A stretch of 27,176 nucleotides of DNA from a virus, in IMG/VR virus record IMGVR_UViG_3300025771_000151, positions 1 to 27,176 of that record; one strand, given 5' to 3'. The notes under the pieces were generated by a model. The model did no database searches. It had not been told where the DNA came from and worked only from the letters and a program-made list of their open reading frames with translations. The number at the start of each line of letters is the position of its first letter. Positions within the stretch are counted from its first letter, which is position 1. The position numbers and the translations under genes were made by a program. Below are positions 1 to 5,700 of this stretch, piece by piece.

Positions 1-36
1 GAAAAAAAAAAAAAATCCAACCAAAAAAAAAATACC

Positions 37-327
37 ATGATTGATATCCGAATCTCTCCAAGCGAAGTTGTCACCGCAAAGAAAGCCATCCGCGAGATGG
101 TGCAACGTCACAACCGATACGCCTTCTGGAACACGATCGAATTGCGCTGTCCTCAGACGGGCTGGTTTGAGTCTTTGTACGATCATATTCAAGTGATCGA
201 CCACGAGCGTACAGCCGAGGATGACGATGACTGGACGTTCTTCTTGCGCGTTGAATTTGATGGCGTAGAGTACATCGCCAACTCCATCGAAGCTTACTTT
301 GGAGAGCGCAACGTTGCTTTTTTGTGA
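37..327 (+). CDS. Small acidic hypothetical protein
   Basis: A 96-residue protein that I do not recognise. It starts at an ATG behind a very A-rich leader (two A-tracts in positions 2-32), which is typical of Bacteroidota genes that lack a Shine-Dalgarno sequence. The middle is acidic (EDDDDW around residues 61-66) and is followed by an alternating hydrophobic stretch, suggesting a small alpha/beta fold. There is no signal peptide, membrane segment or cysteine cluster. It is the first gene of the plus-strand early operon in this window, 18 bases before the next gene. Position and size suggest an early accessory or host-takeover protein, but that is inference only. Confidence 0.75.
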   Translation: MIDIRISPSEVVTAKKAIREMVQRHNRYAFWNTIELRCPQTGWFESLYDHIQVIDHERTAEDDDDWTFFLRVEFDGVEYIANSIEAYFGERNVAFL

Positions 328-345
328 TACTTAATTCTGAGAAAA

Positions 346-702
346 ATGAAGATGATTACAGAGTATCGCTACAACGCGATTGAGACAGCAGCAGTTGAAG
401 CCTTGGAAAAGGCTGGATTCGAGCCTGAGTGCTATGCCTATGACAACGCCAAAGCGAAGGAAATCATGATTAACGGCCTGACCGTGTTTTTGCCCAATAC
501 CACCAAGGACAACTGCGACGAGGGAGAGTACAACACCTTTATCATTCCGTGGGATCGCTATGGGACGGGTCGAATGACTTGTAACTTGCGCACAATTGGT
601 GGTGTAATTCGATTCATTCGCGAATGCACACACCCCGACACCCACACCGATGCGGAGATCGAGGCGTTCATGCTCAAAATTGAGGCAATCTGTACGTCAT
701 GA
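346..702 (+). CDS. Hypothetical early protein
   Basis: A 118-residue protein with no family that I can name. The start at 346 follows an A-rich leader; a second ATG lies two codons further on (352) and is an alternative. The N-terminal half looks helical (IETAAVEALEKAGFEPE) and is followed by a beta-rich middle; the C-terminus is helical again (DAEIEAFMLKIEAI). It is soluble, without membrane segments. Its last codons overlap the next gene by 4 bases (ATGA), which indicates translational coupling. A minus-strand open frame over the same bases is a shadow. Confidence 0.75.
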   Translation: MKMITEYRYNAIETAAVEALEKAGFEPECYAYDNAKAKEIMINGLTVFLPNTTKDNCDEGEYNTFIIPWDRYGTGRMTCNLRTIGGVIRFIRECTHPDTHTDAEIEAFMLKIEAICTS

Positions 703-905
703 GCCAGTTCACAGAAATCATCACCAAGTTTGAGGGTACATGTTATGAGACGGGCCGACGCATCCCAAGGGGTGCAGCCGCCCTGCTCAGCACCAAGACA
801 GCAAACCTGTACTCTTGGGAGAGCGAGATGTACAAGAAGCATCGTGAACGGGAGTGGGACAGCGTAGATCTCGCCAAGGGCATCGCTAAATACTTTAAGC
901 CATGA
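699..905 (+). CDS. Small hypothetical protein
   Basis: A 68-residue protein joined to its neighbours by 4-base ATGA overlaps at both ends, so it is translated as part of one polycistronic unit. It contains a CYETGRRIPRGAAALL stretch, which resembles the short beta-hairpin proteins in which an incoming sample has its treated cysteine and glycine turn (C-E-TG-x-I-xxG), as in small zinc-ribbon or PARP-type finger halves; only one cysteine is present here, so metal binding is not supported. The C-terminus is charged and helical. Function unknown. Confidence 0.65.
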   Translation: MSQFTEIITKFEGTCYETGRRIPRGAAALLSTKTANLYSWESEMYKKHREREWDSVDLAKGIAKYFKP

Positions 906-1117
906 TTTGGGACGGAGGTGGATACTGGATCGTGGATGGATGCCGCGTTGACGAGAAACCTGCATGCAAGGAGTGCTTTGGTCATGGCCAGGTATGGACC
1001 GAGGATTGCGAATTTCTCGAGACATGCTGGAAGTGCGAGGGCACTGGACTGGTTGCGGGGGCGGAGTGGGTCCCTAGCTACGAGGACGAGTTTTTCGAAA
1101 GAAAGAGAGGTAAGTAG
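902..1117 (+). CDS. Mini zinc-finger protein, DnaJ-like CxxCxGxG motifs
   Basis: A 71-residue protein with two cysteine motifs, CKECFGHG (residues about 22-29) and CWKCEGTG (about 42-49). These match the CxxCxGxG repeats of the DnaJ cysteine-rich domain, where two such pairs hold one zinc ion. No J domain or other DnaJ part is present, so this is a free-standing zinc-binding module of the type found in many phage early regions, where it may take part in protein or nucleic-acid contacts. The gene overlaps the previous one by 4 bases and is the last before a 196-base non-coding gap. Metal binding is well supported; the biological role is unknown. Confidence 0.75.
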   Translation: MIWDGGGYWIVDGCRVDEKPACKECFGHGQVWTEDCEFLETCWKCEGTGLVAGAEWVPSYEDEFFERKRGK

Positions 1118-1166
1118 ATACCTATTTAGATATATATTTCTCTCTCTCTATCTTAATCTATTCTGT

Positions 1167-1197
1167 TATCTAGATATGTAGATATATCTAGATATAT
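1167..1197. repeat. Paired palindromes TATCTAGATA
   Basis: The 10-base perfect palindrome TATCTAGATA occurs at 1167-1176 and 1185-1194, 18 bases apart. The second copy is the centre of a longer perfect palindrome, ATATATCTAGATATAT (1182-1197). Identical symmetrical sites repeated at a spacing close to two helical turns suit a dimeric DNA-binding protein, such as an operator, or initiator iterons. TTATCTAGA at 1166-1174 also matches 7 of 9 positions of the DnaA box TTATCCACA. Confidence 0.55.
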
Positions 1198-1199
1198 GG

Positions 1200-1249
1200 C
1201 CCCAAGAAAAAAAAAGCAAGGAAAACACGGTTTTTTTTTCGCGATGGGG
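1200..1249 (+). other. Imperfect A9/T9 hairpin
   Basis: CCCC (1200-1203) and nine A (1207-1215) can pair with GGGG (1246-1249) and nine T (1231-1239), leaving a 15-base loop and an asymmetric internal loop. The T-run follows a weaker inner AAAAC/GTTTT stem, so it could act as a poor terminator for the four genes before it, or as a duplex-unwinding or protein-binding element of an origin. The pairing is seen directly; its use in the cell is unknown. Confidence 0.35.
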
Positions 1250-1313
1250 TCTTTCGGGAAATAATTTGCGGAAGTGACCTCTGTCTGTGTACATTGCTCG
1301 TCCGCACCAATAA

Positions 1314-1622
1314 ATGCCAATGAACTATTTTGAGAAACTTAAGAGGCTGGTCAATGAGAGAATCAACCCCAGCCGTGACAAGAAATACGAGATTTACGAG
1401 GTCGTCATTAAAGGTGTTGATGATGGTGAGTTGTGGCGTTTTGGGTATGACGACGCCTACCTTCTTGTTCAGGATCAAATGCCTGAAGCTCGTTTTGACG
1501 AGGTCGTGCAGGTCGTCAACATGATGGACTTTACAGGGCAGCTTAAATGGATTGGGAACACCAAAAGAGGTGCTGGTTATATGCCCATGTTTCAAGTCAA
1601 CAAGGAGGTGCCATGCCCGTGA
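1314..1622 (+). CDS. Hypothetical protein
   Basis: A 102-residue protein that I do not recognise, and the first gene after the repeat-rich gap. The N-terminus is basic and helical (YFEKLKRLVNERINPSRDKK); the rest alternates strands and acidic turns. A second ATG three codons in (MPMNYF to MNYF) is possible. Its end overlaps the start of the DnaA-like gene by 10 bases, and the Shine-Dalgarno sequence of that gene lies within its last codons, so the two are probably translated together. A role near replication is suggested only by position. Confidence 0.7.
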   Translation: MPMNYFEKLKRLVNERINPSRDKKYEIYEVVIKGVDDGELWRFGYDDAYLLVQDQMPEARFDEVVQVVNMMDFTGQLKWIGNTKRGAGYMPMFQVNKEVPCP

Positions 1623-1978
1623 TGAGACCCAGCCCCTACGTGTACCCAGGCATCCCAGCCAGCGACGTAAAGATGTCCGCTCGGATGTTCATGTACAATT
1701 ACATTCAGGCCAATGGGGTCAGCTTGAGAGCGTTGCAGCAGCTGGACCGCAGAAAAAAAATCGTCGAAGTCAGGAGCATGCTTATGTACGTCCTACGGGA
1801 GCACTTTGAGATGATGGACTACGACATTGGTAGCCTCTTAGAAAAAGACAGGACCACGGTCTGCTACCACGTAAAAAAGACAAGTACGCGCCTGAGCATG
1901 AATGACAAGGTGACCATGGCGTACTACAAAAAAGCACTCACAATTCTTAATCGTTACCCCTATGAAGAAGATCATTGA
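1613..1978 (+). CDS. DnaA domain IV-like DNA-binding protein
   Basis: A 121-residue protein whose residues about 50-95 resemble domain IV of the bacterial initiator DnaA, the helix-turn-helix part that reads DnaA boxes. The segment DIGSLLEKDRTTVCYHVKK corresponds to the DnaA signature IG...GRDHTTVxHAxxKI, including the Thr-Thr-Val of the recognition helix. The ATPase domain of DnaA is missing. The start at 1613 was chosen because AAGGAGGT at 1602-1609 is a strong Shine-Dalgarno sequence, rare in this window; an in-frame ATG at 1547 lies inside the previous gene and has none. It heads the block of replication genes, so origin binding, or interference with host DnaA, is the likely role. Confidence 0.75.
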   Translation: MPVMRPSPYVYPGIPASDVKMSARMFMYNYIQANGVSLRALQQLDRRKKIVEVRSMLMYVLREHFEMMDYDIGSLLEKDRTTVCYHVKKTSTRLSMNDKVTMAYYKKALTILNRYPYEEDH

Positions 1979-2264
1979 TCTGGGCGTAAAGGTCTCCGCC
2001 CTAAGAGAGGCCATGAAATTTGCTGTGACAGCAGAAAACGGTGAGCAGTACATCAACCTGCGCATGATTGAGCTGGACAACAAGCAGTATAGCGACTACA
2101 ACTGCGTGGTCAAAGTCCCCAAGGAGGACTACGACAATGGCATCAAAGGGCCTCTGGTGGGCTGGGCCAAATACGTCAAGCCCAAGCCACAGGGGGAAGG
2201 CGCTGGAAATAATTCAGCACCCGCTAGCAACAACTCATCAACCCATGAGGACTTGCCGTTCTGA
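1962..2264 (+). CDS. SSB-like protein with acidic C-terminal tip
   Basis: A 100-residue protein with a compact N-terminal part rich in beta strands (residues 1-70), a flexible linker rich in Asn, Ser, Gly and Ala (about 75-93), and the C-terminal end HEDLPF. A disordered linker followed by a short acidic tip ending in Pro-Phe is the hallmark of bacterial single-stranded DNA-binding proteins, where DDDIPF recruits helicases, primases and repair enzymes. I cannot show the OB fold from sequence alone, and the protein is shorter than a typical SSB. Its place directly before the replisome organiser and helicase supports single-strand binding. It overlaps the DnaA-like gene by 17 bases. Confidence 0.6.
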   Translation: MKKIIDLGVKVSALREAMKFAVTAENGEQYINLRMIELDNKQYSDYNCVVKVPKEDYDNGIKGPLVGWAKYVKPKPQGEGAGNNSAPASNNSSTHEDLPF

Positions 2265-2788
2265 TGCTGATCCAAGTGAATTTAACCGAACTCGCAGCCA
2301 TCGACTACGAGGGCTTGCGCACGTTGAAGGCGTTGGTGAAAATTCACTACGGGCAAAACATGAACGATGTAGTAAAAGACCTAGATTTGTCATCGAGCGA
2401 GTCTAGCGCTCTCATTCATTTTTTGGTTAATGGGGGTGGACGGCAACGGTTGTCCACCCTTTTTTGTCAGCCATTGAGTGAGGACATCAATAAGTTTTGC
2501 GCGAAGGTTGTCCGTAAGCTTAACGACACACTGCGAACTGACTATCAGATTGATGACGTCAGCCCATATGTGAGTGTCCTATACAAGTCAGGCCACAACA
2601 AGTTTGAGGACTACGTCAGCGTCATAGAAGATAGAGCGAGGGAGTGGCAGCCAGACAGGCGCATGAGACAGCACCTGAGGCCTAGTACGTTGTTTGGGAA
2701 AAAATTTCATGAGTACCTGCAACTTACCCGTATCCAGCAGCTGCCCTTCGACCAGGTTAAGTGGAACGATGAATTTACGGGCGTATGA
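2264..2788 (+). CDS. Replisome organiser, Phg_2220_C-type C-terminal domain
   Basis: A 174-residue protein. Residues about 82-165 match the conserved C-terminal domain of phage replisome organisers (Phg_2220_C): a YLN/KLN-type helix (VVRKLNDTL), a central FEDYVSVIEDRAREW helix, and the closing signature LRPSTLFGKKFHEYL. In phages with this family the protein binds the origin and loads the helicase. The N-terminal 57 residues are short compared with the usual winged-helix part. The next gene encodes the helicase and overlaps by 4 bases, as expected for a loader-helicase pair. The coding sequence contains a terminator-like hairpin at 2434-2465. Confidence 0.75.
   Translation: MLIQVNLTELAAIDYEGLRTLKALVKIHYGQNMNDVVKDLDLSSSESSALIHFLVNGGGRQRLSTLFCQPLSEDINKFCAKVVRKLNDTLRTDYQIDDVSPYVSVLYKSGHNKFEDYVSVIEDRAREWQPDRRMRQHLRPSTLFGKKFHEYLQLTRIQQLPFDQVKWNDEFTGV
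2434..2465 (+). terminator. Terminator-like hairpin inside a coding gene
   Basis: A perfect 8-base-pair stem, GGGTGGAC (2434-2441) with GTCCACCC (2452-2459), a 10-base loop and a run of six T (2460-2465). This is the textbook form of a rho-independent terminator on the plus strand, yet it lies within codons about 57-68 of the replisome-organiser gene. It may act as an attenuator that reduces transcription of the helicase and later genes, or be bypassed when translated. The structure is seen; its activity is inferred. Confidence 0.6.
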
Positions 2789-3684
2789 ATTTGACCCAAA
2801 AAGCGAACGAGAGGTACGCTGGATTGCAAAACCTACGCAATGAGCAAAGACCTGATCCAGTCGTCACAGGGAATGCCCAACTTGACGACCTATACATTCC
2901 TCGGAAGGGATATCCCCTTTTCATCGCGGGTGCTCCGCATCATGGCAAATCGCTATTTCTTAAATGGCTTCTGACATGCTGGAGTGAACGCCATGGGTGG
3001 AAGCACTTTGTGTACATGGGGGAAGAGGGTAGTGTCGATGAACTTATCCTAGACTTCTGTGAGGCATACGTGCGTAAGCCTGCCAGGCGCGTGGACTGGA
3101 GGGGAAAGGAGCAGGCCCATATGACGGACACCGAATTTGAGGTGGCTGTGCGATGGGTCAACGACCACTTCACATTCTTCGATGGTGATGCCGTTGGAGA
3201 TAGTGGGTTTACGCCAGACCTCTTCTACGCCACGGCTGCTGACCTTCAGGTCGACACCACGACTATAGACCCGTGGAACGATGTGGCAAGGGATCTACGA
3301 AACGTTGGTGGCAGGGAGGATGTGTGGTTGACCGAGGAGCTGCGCAAGGTTCGTCAGCATAGCGCCAAGCACGACCGTGTCGACATCATCTGCAACCACA
3401 TCGCAAAGCTCAACGCCGACGCCACGACATTGGGTGGTAAGCGCTACCAGAAGCCAGCGCTGCCCCAAGAATGGGCTGGTGGACAGGCGTGGTACAGGAG
3501 AGCGTTTACGATGCTCCTTGTGTACAGGCCGCCTGTGGACCAAATCATGCGAGAGGGAGAGCCTATCATCGTGGACGGGGAAACTTGGATCATCAACCAA
3601 AAGAGCAAGCCAAAGGGCACTGGTCGGCTTGGAACAGCCAAGCTCCGATTGAATCGACAAACTAATCATTTTGAGGACCTATGA
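2785..3684 (+). CDS. Replicative DNA helicase, RecA-fold (DnaB-like)
   Basis: A 299-residue ATPase. The Walker A motif GAPHHGKS is at residues 49-56, preceded by a strand (YPLFIAG) as in DnaB and RecA-fold helicases. Later segments fit the family: a FVYMGEEG strand after the first helices, and RVDIICNHIAKLN around residues 199-211, the place of the sensor strand with polar end. The GGQAWYRRAFTMLLVYRP stretch resembles the region of DnaB-like phage helicases in which candidate clients for nucleotide contacts lie. The N-terminal DnaB domain and a primase domain are absent, so it is a minimal hexameric helicase core. It follows the probable loader gene with a 4-base overlap. Confidence 0.75.
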   Translation: MNLTQKANERYAGLQNLRNEQRPDPVVTGNAQLDDLYIPRKGYPLFIAGAPHHGKSLFLKWLLTCWSERHGWKHFVYMGEEGSVDELILDFCEAYVRKPARRVDWRGKEQAHMTDTEFEVAVRWVNDHFTFFDGDAVGDSGFTPDLFYATAADLQVDTTTIDPWNDVARDLRNVGGREDVWLTEELRKVRQHSAKHDRVDIICNHIAKLNADATTLGGKRYQKPALPQEWAGGQAWYRRAFTMLLVYRPPVDQIMREGEPIIVDGETWIINQKSKPKGTGRLGTAKLRLNRQTNHFEDL

Positions 3685-4013
3685 TGTACGCCAGAAACCT
3701 TGAATCATATGAGCGCATCATCAACCGACTGAAGGTTGGTGGCTTCCTAGAGTGTCTGCGGCAATGGCAGGCGGAGGAATCTGATAACAGGTGGAAGGCG
3801 AGATGCAAAAGCATGACCAACTGCCTCACCATCATGATGGATCAGGAGTACGGGCTTGAAAACAAATATGGGCAGATAGCACATAGTCTGGCTGTTGAGA
3901 GAAATATCAGCCTAAAAAGCCAGGTGCGAGTTCAACAACTAGAGGAAGAAAACTTTAGATTGCAAAAAGAAGTGGACGAACTCAAAAGAAGCATCAACAA
4001 ATGGATGGGTTAG
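3681..4013 (+). CDS. Hypothetical protein with C-terminal coiled coil
   Basis: A 110-residue protein of unknown function. The last 40 residues (about 66-107) form a clear heptad pattern (VRVQQLEEENFRLQKEVDEL), so it probably forms a dimeric or trimeric coiled coil. The N-terminal half is helical, with a few cysteines but no metal motif. The first two codons are both ATG. It overlaps the helicase gene by 4 bases and the next gene by 13 bases. Being co-translated with the helicase suggests a replication accessory role, which the sequence alone cannot confirm. Confidence 0.7.
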   Translation: MMYARNLESYERIINRLKVGGFLECLRQWQAEESDNRWKARCKSMTNCLTIMMDQEYGLENKYGQIAHSLAVERNISLKSQVRVQQLEEENFRLQKEVDELKRSINKWMG

Positions 4014-4261
4014 GCGACGACGAATACGAGCTGATTGACGAGAACATCATCATCCTGACTGAGAAACTCAGGGAGGAAGGTATAGGTCACATTTACATCC
4101 GAAGCAGCCCCTGCGGGGAACGTTTTAGCGTGGCCATCAACGGCAACGAACACCAGATCTTAGACATGTTTCTGTTCCTGTTTGACGAATACCCCATCCT
4201 TGCCAATCTGGCCAAGATTGCCCTGATTGTAAAAGACGAAGAAGACTCACAACAAAATTAA
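4001..4261 (+). CDS. Small acidic hypothetical protein
   Basis: An 86-residue acidic protein that I do not recognise. It has an alpha/beta appearance: a helix (NIIILTEKLREEG), strands (IGHIYIRSS, RFSVAING), then a hydrophobic helix (ILDMFLFLFDEYPILANLAKIALIV, about residues 53-78), probably part of a soluble core rather than a membrane segment because charged residues interrupt it. Its ATG lies inside the end of the previous gene (13-base overlap). Confidence 0.65.
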   Translation: MDGLGDDEYELIDENIIILTEKLREEGIGHIYIRSSPCGERFSVAINGNEHQILDMFLFLFDEYPILANLAKIALIVKDEEDSQQN

Positions 4262-4263
4262 TT

Positions 4264-4389
4264 ATGCCTAGTAGAGGATACGTAAAACCACGCAAAGCGA
4301 AGGAGCGCCTTGAGATGCGCCAGAAGGCTTTTGCCAACCTGAAGAACAACAAGGGATTCACCAAGCCTGGCAGCAAGCAGGGCTACTAA
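4264..4389 (+). CDS. Very small basic protein, 41 residues
   Basis: A 41-residue, strongly basic frame (MPSRGYVKPRKAKERLEM at the start, KPGSKQGY at the end) that fills the space between two genes exactly: it starts 2 bases after the previous stop and ends 10 bases before the next start. The tight fit in a densely packed operon and the lysine and arginine content support a real gene that may bind nucleic acid. I know no family for it, and its short length leaves some doubt. Confidence 0.6.
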   Translation: MPSRGYVKPRKAKERLEMRQKAFANLKNNKGFTKPGSKQGY

Positions 4390-4399
4390 TCAAAAAAAA

Positions 4400-4804
4400 A
4401 TGTCACAATTAACTGAAGAACAGAAGAAAGAGTTTCGGCAACTGACCGACGAATGTGGACTCACTCAAGACGACTTCCACTTCCACAAGCACTACTGCAT
4501 CATCAAGCGCAAGGGCATCGAAAAGATTCAAGCCAACTATGGCATCACGGTGGAATTCGAGGAGGTGCTGTGTGAGCCTATGTTCTTTTGCCTTAAGGCC
4601 AAGGGCAAAATTCTCATGGAATATGAGAACAGCAAACAATGGATGTTTATGGAGACCTACGGATCGGCCTGCCCCAAGAACTGCCAGACGGCATACCTGC
4701 CTGAGATGGCTGAGAAGCGCGCTCTCTCTCGCGTGGTCCTCAAGCTGGTAGGCTTGTATCAGTACAATATCTTCGGCGAGGACGAAATCGACGAGAAAGA
4801 ATGA
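4400..4804 (+). CDS. Putative single-strand annealing or recombination protein
   Basis: A 134-residue protein. The segment ETYGSACPKNCQTAYLPEM and then AEKRALSRVVLKLVG (residues about 86-118) has the look of phage proteins in which a GEA.P.N...YP.AMAEKRA.DR..LKL pattern is followed by an acidic end (here GEDEIDEKE). The pattern recalls the helical end of Rad52/ERF-like annealing proteins (EKRAxxRxLxxLxG, then ED). The N-terminal half has a KRKGIEKIQANYGI element, also seen in such recombinases. The Rad52-like assignment is my inference and is weak. The gene lies between replication genes and a DNA methyltransferase, starts after an A-run leader, and overlaps the next gene by 4 bases. Confidence 0.55.
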   Translation: MSQLTEEQKKEFRQLTDECGLTQDDFHFHKHYCIIKRKGIEKIQANYGITVEFEEVLCEPMFFCLKAKGKILMEYENSKQWMFMETYGSACPKNCQTAYLPEMAEKRALSRVVLKLVGLYQYNIFGEDEIDEKE

Positions 4805-5700
4805 ATCATGGCAGCCTATTCTCTGGCATTGGCGGGTTTGACTTAGCGGCGGAGTGGATGGGTTGGACCAACGTGTTCAACTGCGAGTGGGAGGAGTTTC
4901 CTCGTCAGGTTCTCAGACACCATTTTCCAAAAACCAAACAATATGGAGACATCAAAGACTTCGACGCGACAGCTTACGCTGGACGAATTGATATCCTCAC
5001 AGGAGGGTTCCCATGTCAACCCTATAGCGCAGCAGGACGAAAGCTCGGAAAAGATGATGACCGCCACCTGTGGCCCGAGATGCTGCGCGTTATTAGAGAA
5101 TGCTCCCCGCGTTACGTCGTGGGCGAAAACGTTCGCGGCCTTGTTAGTTGGAATGGAGGGTTGGTCTTCGAAGAGGTGTGCGCTGACTTGGAAGCTCTCG
5201 GGTACTCCGTACAACCGTGTCTACTTGGTGCTGCAAGCGTCAACGCTCCGCACAAACGAATGCGAGTATGGTTCATTGCCCACGCCGAACGCGTTCGACT
5301 GGAACACCCCGAGGAGCGACGAGGCATGGGAGAGGTCCAAGGACAAGTGGGGCGACAGCCTACACACACCTCTCAAGCAGTTGGCGGCCCAGGGCCTATT
5401 GCCCACACCAGCCACCAGAGACTACAAGGGGGCAAACAGCATGGAGCATCTAACCAGAGAGAGCAGCAATCGGAATCACTTAGATCAATTGCCCAACGCG
5501 ATCAAATTGGCAACTGGGAACACTTCCCAACTCAACCCCCTGTTTGTGGAGGAGATGATGGGATTCCCAGAGAATTGGACTCTATCGCCTTTTCTAAATG
5601 GCGTAAAGAATCCATCAAAGGATATGGGAACGCCATAGTCCCGCAAGTGGCCCACCAAATCTTCAAAGCAATAGAGCAATATGAGCGACTGGATAGATAA
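4801..5700 (+). CDS. dcm: DNA (cytosine-5) methyltransferase
   Basis: A 299-residue C5-cytosine methyltransferase that transfers a methyl group from S-adenosylmethionine to cytosine in DNA, probably shielding phage DNA from host restriction. Conserved motifs are complete: motif I FSGIGGFDLAAE (7-18), motif IV GGFPCQPYSAAG (68-79) with catalytic Cys72, motif VI GENVRGL (108-114), motif VIII KRMRVWFIAHA (152-162) and motif X GYGNAIVPQVA (274-284). The target-recognition part (about 163-262) is unusually rich in Gln, His, Gly and Arg. That same stretch also encodes a second long frame (4943-5638). No restriction partner is nearby, so it is a solitary methyltransferase. It overlaps the next gene by 20 bases. 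Confidence 0.93.
   Translation: MNHGSLFSGIGGFDLAAEWMGWTNVFNCEWEEFPRQVLRHHFPKTKQYGDIKDFDATAYAGRIDILTGGFPCQPYSAAGRKLGKDDDRHLWPEMLRVIRECSPRYVVGENVRGLVSWNGGLVFEEVCADLEALGYSVQPCLLGAASVNAPHKRMRVWFIAHAERVRLEHPEERRGMGEVQGQVGRQPTHTSQAVGGPGPIAHTSHQRLQGGKQHGASNQREQQSESLRSIAQRDQIGNWEHFPTQPPVCGGDDGIPRELDSIAFSKWRKESIKGYGNAIVPQVAHQIFKAIEQYERLDR
4943..5638 (+). CDS. Long overlapping frame inside the methyltransferase gene
   Basis: A 231-codon frame in the +1 register, lying wholly inside the methyltransferase gene. It reads like a real protein: SWAKTFAALLVGMEGW, TWKLSGTPYNRVYLVLQ, two LPTP motifs (SLPTPNAFDW and LLPTPATRDYKG) and LNPLFVEEMMGFPENWT near the end. I recall similar LPTP...LNPxFVxxMMGFPxxWT proteins encoded next to or over phage Dcm-type genes, but I could not check this. 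The methyltransferase frame is of biased composition just where this frame looks most protein-like, as expected for overprinting. The start codon is uncertain, with no Shine-Dalgarno sequence. It may be untranslated. Confidence 0.45.
   Translation: METSKTSTRQLTLDELISSQEGSHVNPIAQQDESSEKMMTATCGPRCCALLENAPRVTSWAKTFAALLVGMEGWSSKRCALTWKLSGTPYNRVYLVLQASTLRTNECEYGSLPTPNAFDWNTPRSDEAWERSKDKWGDSLHTPLKQLAAQGLLPTPATRDYKGANSMEHLTRESSNRNHLDQLPNAIKLATGNTSQLNPLFVEEMMGFPENWTLSPFLNGVKNPSKDMGTP

Larger units (their letters stand above)
1118..1313 (+). other. AT-rich intergenic region, candidate origin or control region
   Basis: The only non-coding gap of notable size in the plus-strand operon, 196 bases. It holds, in order: repeated TAGATA words (1115-1200), two copies of the palindrome TATCTAGATA, an imperfect hairpin made from A9 and T9 tracts enclosed by CCCC and GGGG, and a short stretch before the next start codon. 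It lies directly before a block of replication genes (DnaA-like, SSB-like, replisome organiser, helicase), so an origin of replication or an operator for that block is plausible. The repeats are seen; the role is inferred. Confidence 0.5.

Noticed and set aside
331-1025. Long minus-strand frames opposite the first early genes (331-645 and 558-1025)
   Set aside because: They run antisense to a tightly coupled plus-strand series with ATGA overlaps and have unlikely composition; they are shadows of the coding frames.
918-1181. A plus-strand frame overlapping the zinc-motif gene and running into the AT-rich gap
   Set aside because: The other frame has two clean CxxCxGxG motifs and an ATGA coupling; the end of this frame is low-complexity translation of the TAGATA repeats.
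1266-1297. Possible Bacteroidota promoter: TTG at 1266-1268 and TACATTG 21 bases later
   Set aside because: The spacing fits, but the -7 element differs from TAnnTTTG at important positions; too weak to list as a promoter.
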